From Liolophura sinensis (taxonomy: Eukaryota; Mollusca; Polyplacophora; Chitonida; Chitonidae): a DNA stretch of 64,000 nt. The translations under genes and the position numbers were made by a program. The DNA is taken from the NCBI RefSeq assembly GCF_032854445.1, contig NC_088298.1:15675504-15739503 (forward strand), given 5' to 3'. Shown here piece after piece: positions 1-12,043 of the stretch. Positions within the stretch are counted from its first letter, which is position 1, and each line of letters begins with the position of its first letter. Under the pieces are notes generated by a model. It did no database searches and was not told the origin of the DNA. It saw only the letters and a list, made by a program, of their open reading frames with translations.

Positions 1-159
1 GCGAGTTATGAAAGAATCATATTTAATATCCATTGTTAAAGTAAAAAAAAAATGCAGAAGTTAATGGGGTTTAAGCACTCCACCGGTAAAGGGTTCTACG
101 CTGATGACATCACAGGTTTTCACGCCTTATATTAGAGATGTATGCAGAAAGTCACGCAT

Positions 160-296
160 CGGCAACCTGCGGATGGTCGTGGGTTTCCCCCAAGCTCAGC
201 CCTGTTTCCTCCCCTCGTAATGATAGCCGCCGTCGCACAAGTGAAATATTTCTGAATACAGCGAAAAACACCGATCAAATAAATAAATAAATAAGC
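160..296 (+). mobile_element. tRNA-derived SINE family 1, 3' part
   Basis: Starts at CGGCAACCTGCGGATGGTCG, runs through the conserved body and the AAGTGAAATATT motif, and ends in an AAATAAATAAATA tail. The tRNA-like head is missing. Confidence 0.85.
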
Positions 297-1527
297 ATAA
301 ATTATATGGGCATTTGCCTATACCTTTGATATCAGTGCGACGCATTAATCAAGACTGTATACTCTTTTACAATTTTTATGCCTACACGGGCATGAGAATT
401 TTCCACCAATTGGCTAATTTCAGACTTTTTTTGTTTAAAATGTGAAAACCAAAAGGTAAAAGTAAGATTTCATCAGACGTGGTGATTGTTAATGAGGTAG
501 AGTAATTTGGAGGTGAGGTGAGGTTTCTGACAATCAATTCCCAGGCCTGCTGAAAACACACGTATTCCACTGTGCATAATGTGACGCTTAAGAACAGACA
601 GACTCAGTTTTAGTTTGATATTTTTCATGATGATGTCGCGTGAAAAAAGAGCTGAAATATCGAGTCAAAATGCATGATACTTTCGGTTTTTCGGTGTTAC
701 GCACCTCATGTATTTAAGTTAACTAATTAGCGTGACGTCTGTCCAATTATCGCCTGAAGAATGTTTACTACGTGGTTCTGGCGCGGATTGCCAAGAGTAT
801 TCGATCAATTCCAACCAGTAGTTTTCCGGCGCAAATATCTCTAGCTGTGAACTTTATTGTGTGCTTGATTTGTTTGTGGGAAATCCCGTGGTTGTTTGCT
901 AATTCTCCTGTAACACGCGACTCCAATTACGTCACAGCGTTCCGCGCTCGTGCCTGGTACGTCAGGAGTGCAAATTAACGGCGAAGGTCAAAATTGAATA
1001 CCTTGTGCGAACAAATTCTTTGAGTTGTTGAGAAAGGTGAAGACGTGTGTTTCTGATGAAAGCGGATGAACGTGACGTGCTCAATGAACGCTAAGGATTT
1101 AAAGTGGGACTCTTTTGAAAATACAATGCACTGAATTAAACCGGGATTTACTATCCGCGACGGATTTCTTGTCTTCTATCACACACTGTACACTACGATA
1201 TGGTTATTCACAATGCAGAAGATAACGGCTTTTTGAAGGCACTGTGAATTAAGTTATTGGATTTAAAGTCAAACTAAGCCACCCATTAAATCGGTGGATT
1301 CACTGAGTATCAACGATTAAACACAGTCCGTTAACATAATCGGATTGCATTTGTGGATTTTCCTGGGAGTTTTATTTCAAACAAACATTATGATCTTTAA
1401 CCTTGTATGTTCTTAAGACTGAAAACAACATAGACGTATATGACGTAATAAATGTTTGATAAGATTACAACAGCTTTTAATGGCATCACAGCGCTCAAAA
1501 TTGTCCTCTTTGAAGGGTACACACACA

Positions 1528-1772
1528 AAAAAATCTTTTAATTTTAACAGAATTCCTAGCTGTTGCCTGAATGATGCTAGAATGTATTCTGTTATTGTAA
1601 CAAAATATTCTATCGCATTGAACATAACATCCCCTTTGTATAATAGAAGCCTTATGAGGTGTTAGTACAATATACTCATTTAACAGAATAATCTGCTGCA
1701 ATAGCAGAATACATTGTAGCATAACTCAGACAACAGACTTTATGATAAATTTATAACAGATAATTTGTTTTT
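1528..1772. mobile_element. MITE-like element, family M1
   Basis: A roughly palindromic element. The left arm has TTTTAACAGAAT and GAATGATGCTAGAATG; the right arm has CATTGTAGCATAACTCAG and ATAACAGATAATTTG. The same arms occur at 5033-5274 and 10054-10464. No transposase is encoded. Confidence 0.6.
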
Positions 1773-1871
1773 AGTGTATCTGTACATACAATGTTCGTGC
1801 ATATGCATATGTAACCCACCTATGCGATGACTGGTGTTTATGTGAAATATTCTATGAACGCATTCAATACA

Positions 1872-2125
1872 GGGCCTCCGTGGCTCATTTGGTTAGCGCG
1901 CTAGCGCAGCGTAATGACTCAGAAGCCTCTCACCAGTGTGATTGCTGTGTTTGATGTTTGTGAGTTCAAGTCCAGCTCAGACTGGCTTCCTCCGTACGTG
2001 GGAAGGTTTTCCGGCAACCTGCGGATGGTCGTGGATTTCCCCGGATGTAGCTGGTTTCGTCCCACCAATGCTGTCCGTCGTCGTTTTAGTGAAATATTCT
2101 TGAAAATACAAATCAAAATAGAATC
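1872..2125 (+). mobile_element. tRNA-derived SINE family 1, near full length
   Basis: The best head copy in the window: GGCCTCCGTGGCTCATTTGG followed by TTAGCGCGCTAGCGC, then GAGTTCAAGTCCAGCTC. These resemble the Pol III A box and B box of a tRNA gene. The body continues with GGAAGGTTTTCCGGCAACC and GTGAAATATTCTTGA. The usual AAATA tail is decayed. It is not a functional tRNA because no cloverleaf closes around the boxes. Confidence 0.9.
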
Positions 2126-2700
2126 AATGGATTAGCGGATTTTGTTCTCCTTTAGTACGTAGTCAGACGGCTCTCAAATACCACATCTCTGTATCAAAGA
2201 GACACGAGCGCATTGATTTTCCTTATTATTTATGCAATAAATTTGTCAACTTAACCTCAAGAATATATATACCCTAATTTCGCGTGGTGCCGCCATGGCC
2301 ATGCCATACTTATACTTGCAGGTTGCACTTTTCTTAACAACATATCAAAAAATCAGCCTAGCATGACCACCATTTTCGGTTGTTGGAAGTGATGTTGCAT
2401 TTTGTTACCTTGGTAAACTTTACAGAGTTTGGTAGTTACACTGGACAAAAAGCCTTCAGTTCTATCCAAAACAGACAAAATTCTGACAGATTTTAAATAG
2501 GTTCAAAATAGCAGTGCAGACATTTATAGTTTATCATCAAACTAAAATTAAAACATAGTATTACCCAGTCAGTGCTAGTTCACTCTTTACCTCGGACGCA
2601 AATCTTGTGCCCAATTACCCGAATTGCCCATGTGTAACCTATTCAAATGAGTTAAAGATGAATCGTTTTCAGTCCAGTATCACTATAGCATTGCCATTGC

Positions 2701-2826
2701 TGTGAAACCCATAGTTTTGTGTCAAAAATCATTATTTCCTTTCTAACGTTCGTTGTGCCAAGAAATACTGTTTCCTGTAGAAAACCCTGTAAATGTAAAA
2801 AATCATTGTTTCCTGTCAAAATTTAA
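2701..2826 (+). repeat. Degenerate 5' edge of the 28-bp minisatellite
   Basis: Several decayed units of the TTTGTGTC..AACACCAT type (such as TTTTGTGTCAAAAATCATTA) lie here. The array is cut by the SINE that follows and resumes beyond it. Confidence 0.5.
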
Positions 2827-3077
2827 GGGATCTCCGTAGCCGAGTGGTTAGCGTGCCAGCGCAGTACAGCAACACAGGAGCATCTCACCTAAGCGGTCGC
2901 TTTGACTTCAAGTCTAACTTATGCTGGCTTCCTCTCTTGTCATTTTTTGGAAAGGTATCCCAAGAACCTTCCTCGGTTTTCCTCGGACTCTGTCCGGTTT
3001 GTTCCCACTATGATGCTGATCACAGTCATACAAGTGAAATATTCTTGTGTACAGCGTAAAACACTAGTCAAATGAAG
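2827..3077 (+). mobile_element. tRNA-derived SINE family 1, inside a minisatellite
   Basis: Head GGATCTCCGTAGCCGAGTGG TTAGCGTGCC, then the family body to GTGAAATATTCTTG and GTAAAACACTAGTCAAATGA. Degenerate units of the 28-bp repeat lie on both sides, so the SINE inserted into the array. Confidence 0.85.
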
Positions 3078-3086
3078 AAGAAAAAA

Positions 3087-3905
3087 CACTTTTGTGTCAA
3101 AACCATTGCTTCACGTCAAACCCCTATGTTTTCTGTTAAAAAACGTGTTTCGTGTTGAACACCATTACTGTTTTGTGTCATGTCGATTACCAAAGAACCA
3201 TTTTGTGGAGAGTTGAATACTACTATGCCTTTGCATTATGTCGAACACCACAACTGTTTTGAGTCGTGTCGAACACCACTATTGTTTTGTGTCGTATCGA
3301 ATACCACTACTGTTTTGAGTCGTGTCGAACACCACTATTGTTTTGTGTCGTATCGAATACCACTACTGTTTTGTGTCGTGTCGAACACCACTACATTTTG
3401 TGTCGTGTCAAACATCATTACTGTTTTGTGTTATATCGGACAACACTGTTGTTCTTGCCGTGTCGAACACTACTGTTTTGTGCCGTGTCGCACACCACTA
3501 CTATTTTGTGCCGTGTAGAAAACTCTTGTTTTGTGCCGTGTCGCACACCACTAATATTTTGTGCCGTGTCGAACACCACTACTATTTTGTGCCGTGTCGA
3601 ACACTATTGTTTTGTGCCGTGTCCAACACCACTACTGATTTGTGTCGTATCGAACACCATTACTGTCTTGTGTCATGTCGAACAACACTACTGTTTTGTG
3701 CCGTGTCGAACACTACTGTTTTGTGTCGTGCCGAACACTACTGTTTTGTGCCGTGTCCAACACCACTACTGTTTTGTTCTGTGTCGAACACCACTTATGT
3801 TTTGTATTGTGTCAAACACCACTAACTGCTTTGCATCCTGTCGGACACCACTATGGTTTCCTCTGAAGCACTTTTGTCCTGTGTTAAACACCAATACCTA
3901 TCTTT
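3087..3905 (+). repeat. 28-bp minisatellite, about 25 units
   Basis: The unit is TGTCGAACACCACTAC plus TGTTTTGTGYCG (28 bp), with some 25-bp units lacking one CAC. Left units are degenerate and the middle is cleanest. As 28 is not a multiple of 3, open frames here repeat only every three units and are an artefact of the array. Confidence 0.92.
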
Positions 3906-3992
3906 GTTTCATTTATTTGACAGGTATACTCGACGTATACTCAGGAATATTTTACTTATACGACGGCAGCCCATTTATTTTGGAAGAAATGT
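3906..3992 (-). mobile_element. SINE family 1 fragment, 3' end
   Basis: On the minus strand it carries the end of the family: TACTCAGGAATATTTTACTTATACGACGGC is recognisable when read on plus. It lies directly after the 28-bp array. Confidence 0.5.
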
Positions 3993-4627
3993 GGTCTTCA
4001 GCAAACAAATATGTCCATGTGCTTTCAGTATAGACAAGCAGCATACTGAAGACTGACCATGAAAGAAGGAAACGCGCCCGGACACACATAAAAGGGTGCG
4101 TTTTGCAGTCTTTATCACGTACGATATGTTAATCCCTGACTGAGTTCCGCGTGCCAGATTTCACTGGTGATTGCTCAGGGACTCAAAATAGATGTCTTAA
4201 CAAGGCAGGGGCAAACCACCAAAATGAGAGATTCACAACTGATATAGAGAAGCTACAACACAGAGAGCAAACCCAGAGCAGCGGCGACTGTGACAGTTGA
4301 CAAATGGCCACAGTGAATCGGTGAAATACGACTTCTTGTTAATTTATCTCAGTTAGGGTTTTGTTCTAATTGTTCATGTAAATTCCTAAATAGTAACAAA
4401 CAACAAACAAGAATGTGAATCGGAAAGTAAAAGATGTTGTCATTCATTTCAATGAGCCTGTGTCATTACATTCGCCATATCTGCTTTAAGACTATTTTAT
4501 CTGTCATGTTGAAATTTTCTTGAAGTTTGTCTAATATCCATTCATCCGTGTGTTTTAAATAGCAAAGTGTTACTCTCCAGAAGCAAATGTGACAAAAATA
4601 CACAAGATCTCCACAGAGTAAACGTGC

Positions 4628-4724
4628 TCTACCCGGTTTCCACCCACCATAATGCTGGCCGCGGTCGTATAAGTGAAATATTCTTGAGTACGGCGTAAAA
4701 AAACACCAATCAATCAATCAATCT
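4628..4724 (+). mobile_element. SINE family 1, 3' fragment
   Basis: Contains CCCGGTTTCCACCCACCATA, AAGTGAAATATTCTTGAGTA and CGGCGTAAAA, and ends in an (AATC)n tail. 5'-truncated. Confidence 0.85.
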
Positions 4725-5032
4725 ACAGAGTAAACTTAACAAATTTGCACAAGAACAATAATTTGTACCTTGTATACATCATCTTTACGCACAATTTTAA
4801 TTGTACAAATTTAATGTGTACCTGTGATGCACATCTTGTTTACATCGCGGGCTACACAAACACGTGTGAACAAAAGGGTCCACATTTGCTTTTTGAGTCT
4901 GTATTTAAAACAAAATTTGAATAGCTGTGTCAGCTAAGAGGGTTCATAGCTTATCGCTTTATATTTGGCGTTTCCGGTTTATAAAGCCTGACACCTGAGA
5001 ACTACTCGAATATACTCTACTTACTGTCAAAA

Positions 5033-5274
5033 AAATAATCTGTTAAAATTTAACAGAAATTCTTTTATCTCAGTGAAGCTAGGATGCACTTTGTTATTGA
5101 AGCAGGTTTTCATGTTAAATGTAACACACATGTTCTGCTAATTCAACATAACGATTCTGTTAGACTAATGGGATATTGTGTTAAATATGGCACAGTATTG
5201 TGTTATAATAACAGAATACATTCTAGCATCACTCAGACAACAGACTTTCTGTTAACATTAACAGATTATTTGCC
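5033..5274. mobile_element. MITE-like element, family M1, clearest copy
   Basis: The left end AATAATCTGTTAAAATTTAA and right end TTAACATTAACAGATTATT are near-perfect inverted repeats. Inside the arms are AACAGAAAT and ATTCTAGCATCACTCAGACA. The copy is about 240 bp and non-coding, so it would depend on a transposase made elsewhere. Confidence 0.7.
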
Positions 5275-5431
5275 TCAGTGTACTGAATGTGTTGTCCGGC
5301 ATATAGCATCCTTCACCTAATAATGGCTTATTTTCTACGTTATACATTGCTTAGCTCGGGATCAATAGCGGAGAGATAATTAAAACTTTTAAATAGTTCA
5401 TGTCGCTCTGATTCCCCAGCACTTGGTTGTT

Positions 5432-5457
5432 GAGTACGGCGTAAAACTCCAATCAAA

Positions 5458-5504
<47 letters not shown>

Positions 5505-5507
5505 ATC
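5432..5507 (+). mobile_element. SINE family 1 tail with long (AAAT)n
   Basis: GAGTACGGCGTAAAACTCCA is followed by about 12 AAAT units. Only the extreme 3' end is present. Confidence 0.8.
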
Positions 5508-6106
5508 ATTCTATGTCACGGCAACTTTAACTTTTCATGGGTACATTGCATGCAGGGTCACAATAAGCGGTCGATGTCCATACAGATTTCTTCCACAAGT
5601 ATGGTATTATTTTAAGTCTGATTGTCACACGTGAGAAAGCTCATCTGTTATTTGTCAAAGGTCGATGCTTTATTCTTCCTATACAACCATACGCTCGGTC
5701 TGCACAACGCTTCTTCGACAATATTCGTCGTCGCAACTCTTCGCTGCAAATGGAATAAAATAAATAAAGTAATAGGCTGAAACTTCGAAAACGATAGCAG
5801 GGGCGTGGAGCTCGAGGTATGATTGAGACCACGTCCTCGGTGTACCCTACGTCCGCGGAACACACGGAACCGCGACCTTCCTGCATACGACCCGGTTCCG
5901 CGGGCACACGAAGGTTAAAACCGTGCCCTCGGCGGGATCACTAAAGACGCCGACGAGATGGTCTCTATCACGCACCATAATTCTCGAGAACATGGCGACA
6001 GAAGGCCGTTAGTGCTGCTCTGTTGTGTTGTCTTGCATGAAGTACACTTCGGTTTCCTCCATCCATAAGAATGGATATGCCATAGTGTAAATCAATCACC
6101 AATTGA

Positions 6107-6331
6107 GTCTATCACCAATGCAGTCGCTGTGAGTTCAAGTCCAGCTCATGCTGGCTTCCTCTCCGGCCGTACGTGGGAAGGTCTGTCAGCAACCTGGTGA
6201 TGGCCGTGGGTTTCCCCCGGGCTCTGCACGGTTTCCACCTACCACAATGCTGGCCGCCGTCGAATAAGTGAAATATTCTTAAGTACGGCGTAAAACATCA
6301 ATCAAATAAATAAATAAATAAATAAATAAAT
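6107..6331 (+). mobile_element. SINE family 1, lacking the A-box part of the head
   Basis: Starts within the head at ATCACCAATGCAGTCGCTGT and includes GAGTTCAAGTCCAGCTCATG, the full body and the AAATAAATA tail. A family-2 SINE tail (TACGACGTTAAACCCCAAG) follows at about 6343. Confidence 0.9.
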
Positions 6332-6687
6332 CTATTTTCTTTGTACGACGTTAAACCCCAAGCACTCACTCTAATTTTTTTTTGTCTTTATCATGTAGGT
6401 TTATCGACTCTGTATAACCTGTATGATCATGTCTGGATATTAAAGTGTTACATTTTGCTGTTGATCGCTTCCCAACACTAACACTTCTGTGACTCATTTG
6501 TCAACAGCTTCGGACATATTATAGTGACAACACTGCAACTTGCACAGATTTCGTATTATCAATCCGCGCGCTTGCGCACATCCTCTTTGATCTGCGCGTG
6601 TGTTTTCAACATGTGTCTGTGTGGATGTGTATCATATAATATTGTAGTATCTTGAGAAAACTACATGTTGAGGGCGAAAAAGTGTTT

Positions 6688-6721
<34 letters not shown>
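6688..6721. repeat. (TA)n microsatellite
   Basis: About 16 TA units. Confidence 0.95.
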
Positions 6722-6724
<3 letters not shown>

Positions 6725-6914
6725 TCTTCCATGCGTATCTTTTTCTTTTGTTTATGTCCATTTAACTTAATGAATTTCTATTTTTCTTCTATGAAATGCA
6801 CTAGCAATGTCGTTGTGTTTTTTGGGGTGGCAGTTGGGCGGTAGGGGGTTGGAGTGTGTGGGTTGGGGTTTGGTGAAGGATGGATAAAAGGGAGAGAAGG
6901 GACTCTATGCAGAG

Positions 6915-7050
6915 GAAATGTTGTTTATTTATTTTATTATTGTTAAACACCAACTATACTCAAGAATTTTTCTCTTATATACGATATGCAGGTCACTTTT
7001 ATAGGTGGTGAAGTGCCCGGGATAAACCACTGACCTTTGACAAGTTACTG
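6915..7050 (-). mobile_element. Diverged SINE of the family-1 type (minus strand)
   Basis: TGTTAAACACCAACTATACTCAAG matches the family 3' end in reverse. GATAAACCACTGACCTTTGA further on is a body variant also seen at 28110-28225. Confidence 0.45.
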
Positions 7051-7137
7051 ACCAACTTGCTCACACGTGATACGTTATACAAGCTGGTAAAAATATGTTT
7101 GGTCAAATGACATCGAACCATTGCTGACCAAGATAGA

Positions 7138-7290
7138 TATATCCGTGGCCGAGTAGCTAGTGTGTTAGCGTAGCACAGCAGATTGACCCAGGCACTTCTG
7201 CCCACTGCGGCGGCTGTGATTTCAAGCCCAGCGAGTAACACTGGCCCCATCTCTGAGTCGTGCGTGGAAATTTGAAAAAACATCAATAAA
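7138..7290 (+). mobile_element. SINE family 1, diverged head and shortened body
   Basis: TATCCGTGGCCGAGTAGCTA starts a tRNA-like head, with GTGATTTCAAGCCCAGC at the B-box position. Most of the body is deleted before CATCAATAAATAAAC. Confidence 0.7.
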
Positions 7291-7841
7291 TAAACATTGG
7301 TACATGTAATAAAAAAATTGGCATAAATATTTGTTTATTTGTGTCAATTACTAGAACACATACGGTGAGGGTACAATTCCGGTGTGTGGCAAGGAGTTTG
7401 TGAATTTTATCGCTCTCAGTGTTCATGAAGCCTCAGTGGCAATAGGCAAATGAACGAAGCTAATTTGACCATTTTGTGCTGTCAAGCTCGAGTCACGCCA
7501 GGGCTATGGATGAATGTTCTTTGGCGATCCGTGGAGAATCTTAGTCTCAAGATTCCGCCCTACTTTCGCACTTTATATACTTTCTTAGTTCTTTGGTGGT
7601 GTATATTATACGTCGTTTTGGGGAATTAACCTTGCGATTATTGACCTAGAAGGTCCATATTGGTTGACGGCTGGTATATGAATGCTCTTTCGACGCATAG
7701 ATTCACAGTAGTTAAGCCAAATATAGTGATACCTTGACAAAACAAGGTGAGCTGAGATGGTTCGTGCATCGGTCCTGATGTTTAAACATCCGTGGCCATC
7801 CTGGATGGTCCTTGAAACTGTCTGATACCTTATGTATGTAT

Positions 7842-8150
7842 GTTTTGGGTTTAACATCTGGGTTTTTCAGTCATATGAAGACGAGCAGTAAACAGGTCTT
7901 TGTACATACAATATGTCTTCTTGTGGCAGGGCGCGTCCACGTCACCAAATGCTGCCGCCAGTGAAGTAACATGTCTAAAACACCAGATATGACACCCCAC
8001 CCATTCACATTATACTGACATCGTGCCAACCAGTATGACCCGACCTGGGTCTGATCTCGAGGTCTCCCGACTCTCTTATACCGTAGTGAATCCGTAGTAG
8101 CAATGGGGTAGCCGTAATAGGTCCGTAGTACCATGGTAGTACACTGCGGT
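7842..8150 (-). mobile_element. SINE family 2 (shared core type), minus strand
   Basis: On the minus strand the order is GTCAGTATAATGTGAATGGG then TGGGGTGTCATATCTGGTG, CTTCACTGGCGGCAGC, and a tail ATGACTGAAAAACCCAGATG TTAAACCC. The same core order occurs at 35462-35660 and 55328-55710, so this is a dispersed family. Confidence 0.7.
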
Positions 8151-9333
8151 GGCCATCCTGGATGTATCGCCTTTTTTGGAAGAGAATGACAACACGGTTT
8201 AATAATACGGTATCACAACATAGACACCGGATCTAGCACGCTAAGGGCCGCACTGGGCGAACCTACATATAATCCTTGGCCTCCCCATGTAACATAGTGA
8301 ACACACATTCGCACATGTTGAGGACACATGCACAGATCAAAGCGGTTGTGCACATGCGCACGGATACTACGGAATCGGTGCATGTTGCAATGTTGTCAAT
8401 ACAATGTCCGAAGCTGTTGACAATTGAATCACGGGAGTGGAAGATTTGAAAGGTGATCAACAGCAAAATGTAACACTGAAATATCCAGATATGAATATAC
8501 AGGTTTTACAAAGTCGATAAACATACGCTACAGAGACAAAGAAATTATTACCTTTGTGACAGTTTGTTTGTACCTTTCAAAGGTCAAAGGCATGGCTGAC
8601 AGTGAAGATAGGATTTCCTGGGTTAAACCCCACCGCCTTGGTGAATAAACCTGCCATAACCTTGACTTGCCTATCTCTCACAGCTGCACCCCCGTTGACC
8701 ATCAGTAGTAACACTGTGAGCACCGTCTCCACACCGTTTTGAATCCGGCTTGTTCACAGATATACAACTGACCTAATACAATCTAAAACAGGCCAACGTA
8801 GACGTTATTAGCCATACCTTGGTACCCCATAGATCACAATAACAGAATCGTACTGACGCCGTGTTCCTCGTAACGGATTTGATCAGCTTCCCCGACGGGT
8901 CCTGTCATGAACCCCGGATCCGCCGTGGGGGCAGCCGTGGTCGTCCCTAGTTCATCCTTCTTAACAGCATGTGTTTGACAGTGCCCGCAATCATGAAGCA
9001 ATCATAGACTTAAGTCAAAATTTTGATCATTAAATTTGGTATGTTCCTTTCCTTTGTTTTAGCTGAAATTTGCTGTACAATGACTCACCCCAAATTTACG
9101 CTGATATGTAGTATTTTGACTTACATCGGAAATAACAATTTTAATGTGATTTTAAATTTTGACTTAAATCTAAGATCGCTTCGTGAACCCTGGACCTGGG
9201 GTCTAACTTTCTTTGAATAGTATTTGTCTTCCCACTAATGCGGTGTACATATCTGTGGGAAACAAATAAGTAGTTGATGTTTCCTTACTCAATATGGCTG
9301 AGATTTATGGATGCAGTATACCGGAATACCCGA
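8151..9333. other. No gene seen
   Basis: Unique-looking sequence of mixed composition with no splice-flanked coding exon or repeat that I can recognise. The GC-richer part at about 8870-8960 stays unexplained. Confidence 0.5.
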
Positions 9334-9556
9334 TATAAACCATGCACCCGGTGTAAACCACGCACCCTGTGTAAACCACGCACCCGGTGTAAACCACGCA
9401 CCCGGTGTAAACCACGCACCCTGTGTAAACCACGCACCCTGTGTAAACCACGCACCCTGTCTAAACCACGCACCCTGTGTAAACCATGCACCCGGTATAA
9501 AACCACGCACCCTGTGTAAACCATGCACCCGGTATAAAATCATGCAGCCGGTGTAT
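9334..9556 (+). repeat. 18-bp minisatellite, about 12 units
   Basis: The unit is GTGTAAACCACGCACCCK (18 bp), with CTGT/CGGT and CATGCA variants. Since 18 is a multiple of 3, several frames on both strands stay open and give six-residue repeats such as CKPRTL or VNHAPC. These are by-products of the period, not evidence for protein. Confidence 0.93.
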
Positions 9557-10053
9557 TTTGTTGAGGACCCGTGGAATTGCAACGCATGTCGATTATCGAA
9601 AAATTACGCATGCAACCGGCACAAACTTCGACAAGCTGGGTATAGGTAAACACAAACCTACATCCATGCATCAAATAACCACAAGACCTTAGGGCAGATA
9701 TACAAACCCTATATCCATCAAATATCCTAAAGGGCTTCTATATACTGGCAGTAAAGGAGTTTCTGGCATAGCAGTCTTTTTAACGGGTACCACATTAGCT
9801 CATGTATATTAGTTCGCTTGACGCCATTTTACATATTAATCTCTTTGATTTGTTTCAAAAGAAATATATACTATTCGAAAAAAGGATACGATATTATATT
9901 CCAGACAGCGCATAAAGATACGTGTCTCGAAAATAGGATTGTATGTACTCGAAAATAGGATTGTATGTATGTAAATATAGAAGGAATACATGCAATATAT
10001 ATAGGCTTTTCACTACGTGCCGCGAGAACCACCAGAAGACACCAATATACATT

Positions 10054-10464
10054 GTAAAAATTAACATGTTAAATTTTAGAAAAAGTCTGTTAGCAGTGTG
10101 ATGACAAAATGTATGCTGTCATTGCAGCACATTTTCAAATTCAACATTAGACTAACAGAATGTTATGTTGAATATGAATATTGTTATAATAATACCATTC
10201 ATTCTAGCATCACTCAGGCAACAGACTTTCTGTTAAAATTCAACATTAGACTAACAGAATGTTATGTTGAATATGACAGAATATTGTTATAATAATACCA
10301 TTCATTCTAGCATCACTCAGGCAACAGACTTTCTGTTAAAATTCAACATTAGACTAACAGAATGTCATGTTGAATATGACAGAATATTGTTATAATAATA
10401 CTATTCATTCTAGCATCACTCAGGCAACAGACTTTCTGTTAAAATTAACACATTAATTTTTCAG
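10054..10464. mobile_element. MITE-like family M1 with an internal triplication
   Basis: The outer ends AAAATTAACATGTTAAATTT and TTAAAATTAACACATTAATTTT are inverted. Inside, a unit beginning TCAACATTAGACTAACAGAA recurs at 10141, 10240 and 10343 (periods 99 and 103 bp; the first unit lacks ACAG). Each unit ends CAACAGACTTTCTGTTAA. Confidence 0.7.
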
Positions 10465-11809
10465 AGTACACGTGAATCCGACTGAGATGTTTCCATTCAA
10501 AGTGCTCCGATTATAGTGCCCTTAATTCAGTTTTACTGATGAATGTATTTAAACAGTTATCTACGATTAAAAATATTAAACGTTAAGGAGTGGAATATCA
10601 CCTATAGTGTTTGTAATATCGGACATGCTGATTAATGGGGAATCCAATTAGGAGTTTTCTTGTTAAAGATTACTTTTAAGTATTAATATCTTTTAAATAC
10701 ATCAAAAACTCATACAACCCACAACTATTTATTACCTTGTGTTTTTGTGAAATAGGCCTACGTTTGACACCTGCTGAGTTATATAGTAGATGTAACTGTG
10801 CTGATGGTCAGTAGAGGATGGAAAATGTCCTTACGTCTTCCACAAATTGGTGTTCAAGTGCGAACGAAAAGAATTTAAGGCATTTTGTTTTTCTCTTGTA
10901 AGAGTCAACACAAGCCTGTCCCTGTTAGGCCGCAAACAAGGATCGGACCCGTTTTGAGAGCAGGCATATTTCTGAGGTTTTCTTTCTCAAATTTGCACTC
11001 GAGACGGGTTAGAGGACAAATACTGAGTTCACATCACCGTTAGTTCATCCTAGCTTAGGGTAGCAGATTTGAAAGTAAATAAGAGCCATATTTAACCAAG
11101 GGACGCAACTCAAACAGTGGAATTTAACAGCCAAAGTCCGTCGCTTTGTATTAAAATGGCAATTATTTTTCAACGAGTTTTTCCTCACAGGCGAGACGTC
11201 GCACGAGTGGAAAATGACCATCACCTGTGTAACGCCAGAAACGTGGCCAAATTACGACGTTAACACTCAAGGTCGAAGGTCATTAAATATCTTAATTTCC
11301 GTACTTGAGGTCGATGAGACATTCTCAAAATGTTTTCGTCCGGCTTACCGAGAAGTTGTGGGGTTTTATTCTCTTACGGAAGCACGTCGATACACTGTTA
11401 TGAGTAAGAAATCAAATAAGACACTGAACTTGTTGATAGACGCCTGATAGCTGCAGACGTTATATAGGCCGACATATACCGGGGATCGTACACGTTGAAA
11501 CAAGCCTACGTACGGTAAAAATCGTACTACTTGAAGCCTCCATCGGTAAGCATGAGAAAAAGAAAATGTTTTTTTGTACAATTTTATTGCGCCAATTGTG
11601 ATGAATGTATGTATATGTTTAACGTCTCTGTCTATGTACCCTCTACAAAAATATAAATGCACGACGCATTTTTTTTTGTTTTTTTTATTGTTTTCTCTCA
11701 GTATTAAATAACGTGTTAACTCGACAATTATAGGGTAAGTATTACTTATCAATTGTGACTTCAATTTACACCACATTTTCACACTTCAGGGCAATAATCC
11801 TATGGCAGG
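10465..11809. other. No gene seen
   Basis: AT-rich sequence. A 77-codon open frame at 11214-11447 has no recognisable family and no flanking splice support. Confidence 0.5.
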
Positions 11810-11913
11810 GTGAAAACAGAGTGGTAGGTCATCACCGTTCACAGCTCTCAGTACCGAGTGTGCCCACCGTTAGCATCATGAAGAGCTGTGATTACCGACC
11901 ACTCTGTTTTCAC
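11810..11913. repeat. Inverted repeat with ~34-bp loop
   Basis: GTGAAAACAGAGTGGTAGGT on the left pairs with ACCACTCTGTTTTCAC on the right, and CACAGCTCT pairs with AGAGCTGTG, with a small gap in the left arm. It directly precedes a SINE fragment and may be a MITE remnant. Confidence 0.65.
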
Positions 11914-11922
11914 GCTGCGGAA

Positions 11923-12043
11923 GCATGGTCGTGGGTATCTCCTGGGCTCTGTCCAGCAACGTCACACCATAGGCCTGTATCATGCTGGCCGCCGTCGTAT
12001 AAGTGAAATAATCTTCAGTATCGGCGTAAAAACACCAATCATG
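11923..12043 (+). mobile_element. SINE family 1, 3' fragment
   Basis: CATGGTCGTGGGTATCTCCT through GCTGGCCGCCGTCGTATAAG TGAAATAATC to ACACCAATCATG. Head missing; abuts the inverted repeat. Confidence 0.85.

Noticed and set aside
1872-2000. tRNA gene
   Set aside because: A- and B-box-like words are present, but the stems do not close and the same sequence recurs many times with a SINE body and AAATA tail. The same applies to 16050-16130.
3180-4033. Long overlapping open frames rich in CRVEHHYCFV-like repeats
   Set aside because: They lie wholly in the 28-bp minisatellite and repeat in all three frames because 28 is not a multiple of 3. No start context, splice sites or domain.
9334-9556. CRISPR-like regular array
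   Set aside because: Units are contiguous with no unique spacers, and this is animal DNA. The same holds for the 22, 28, 38 and 68-bp arrays.
9274-9649. Open frames on both strands with CKPRTL or HRVRGL repeats
   Set aside because: The 18-bp period keeps several frames open at once. The pattern is explained by the repeat alone.
11214-11782. Open frames of 77 codons (plus) and 138 codons (minus)
   Set aside because: No recognisable family, no splice or promoter context, and they overlap each other on opposite strands.
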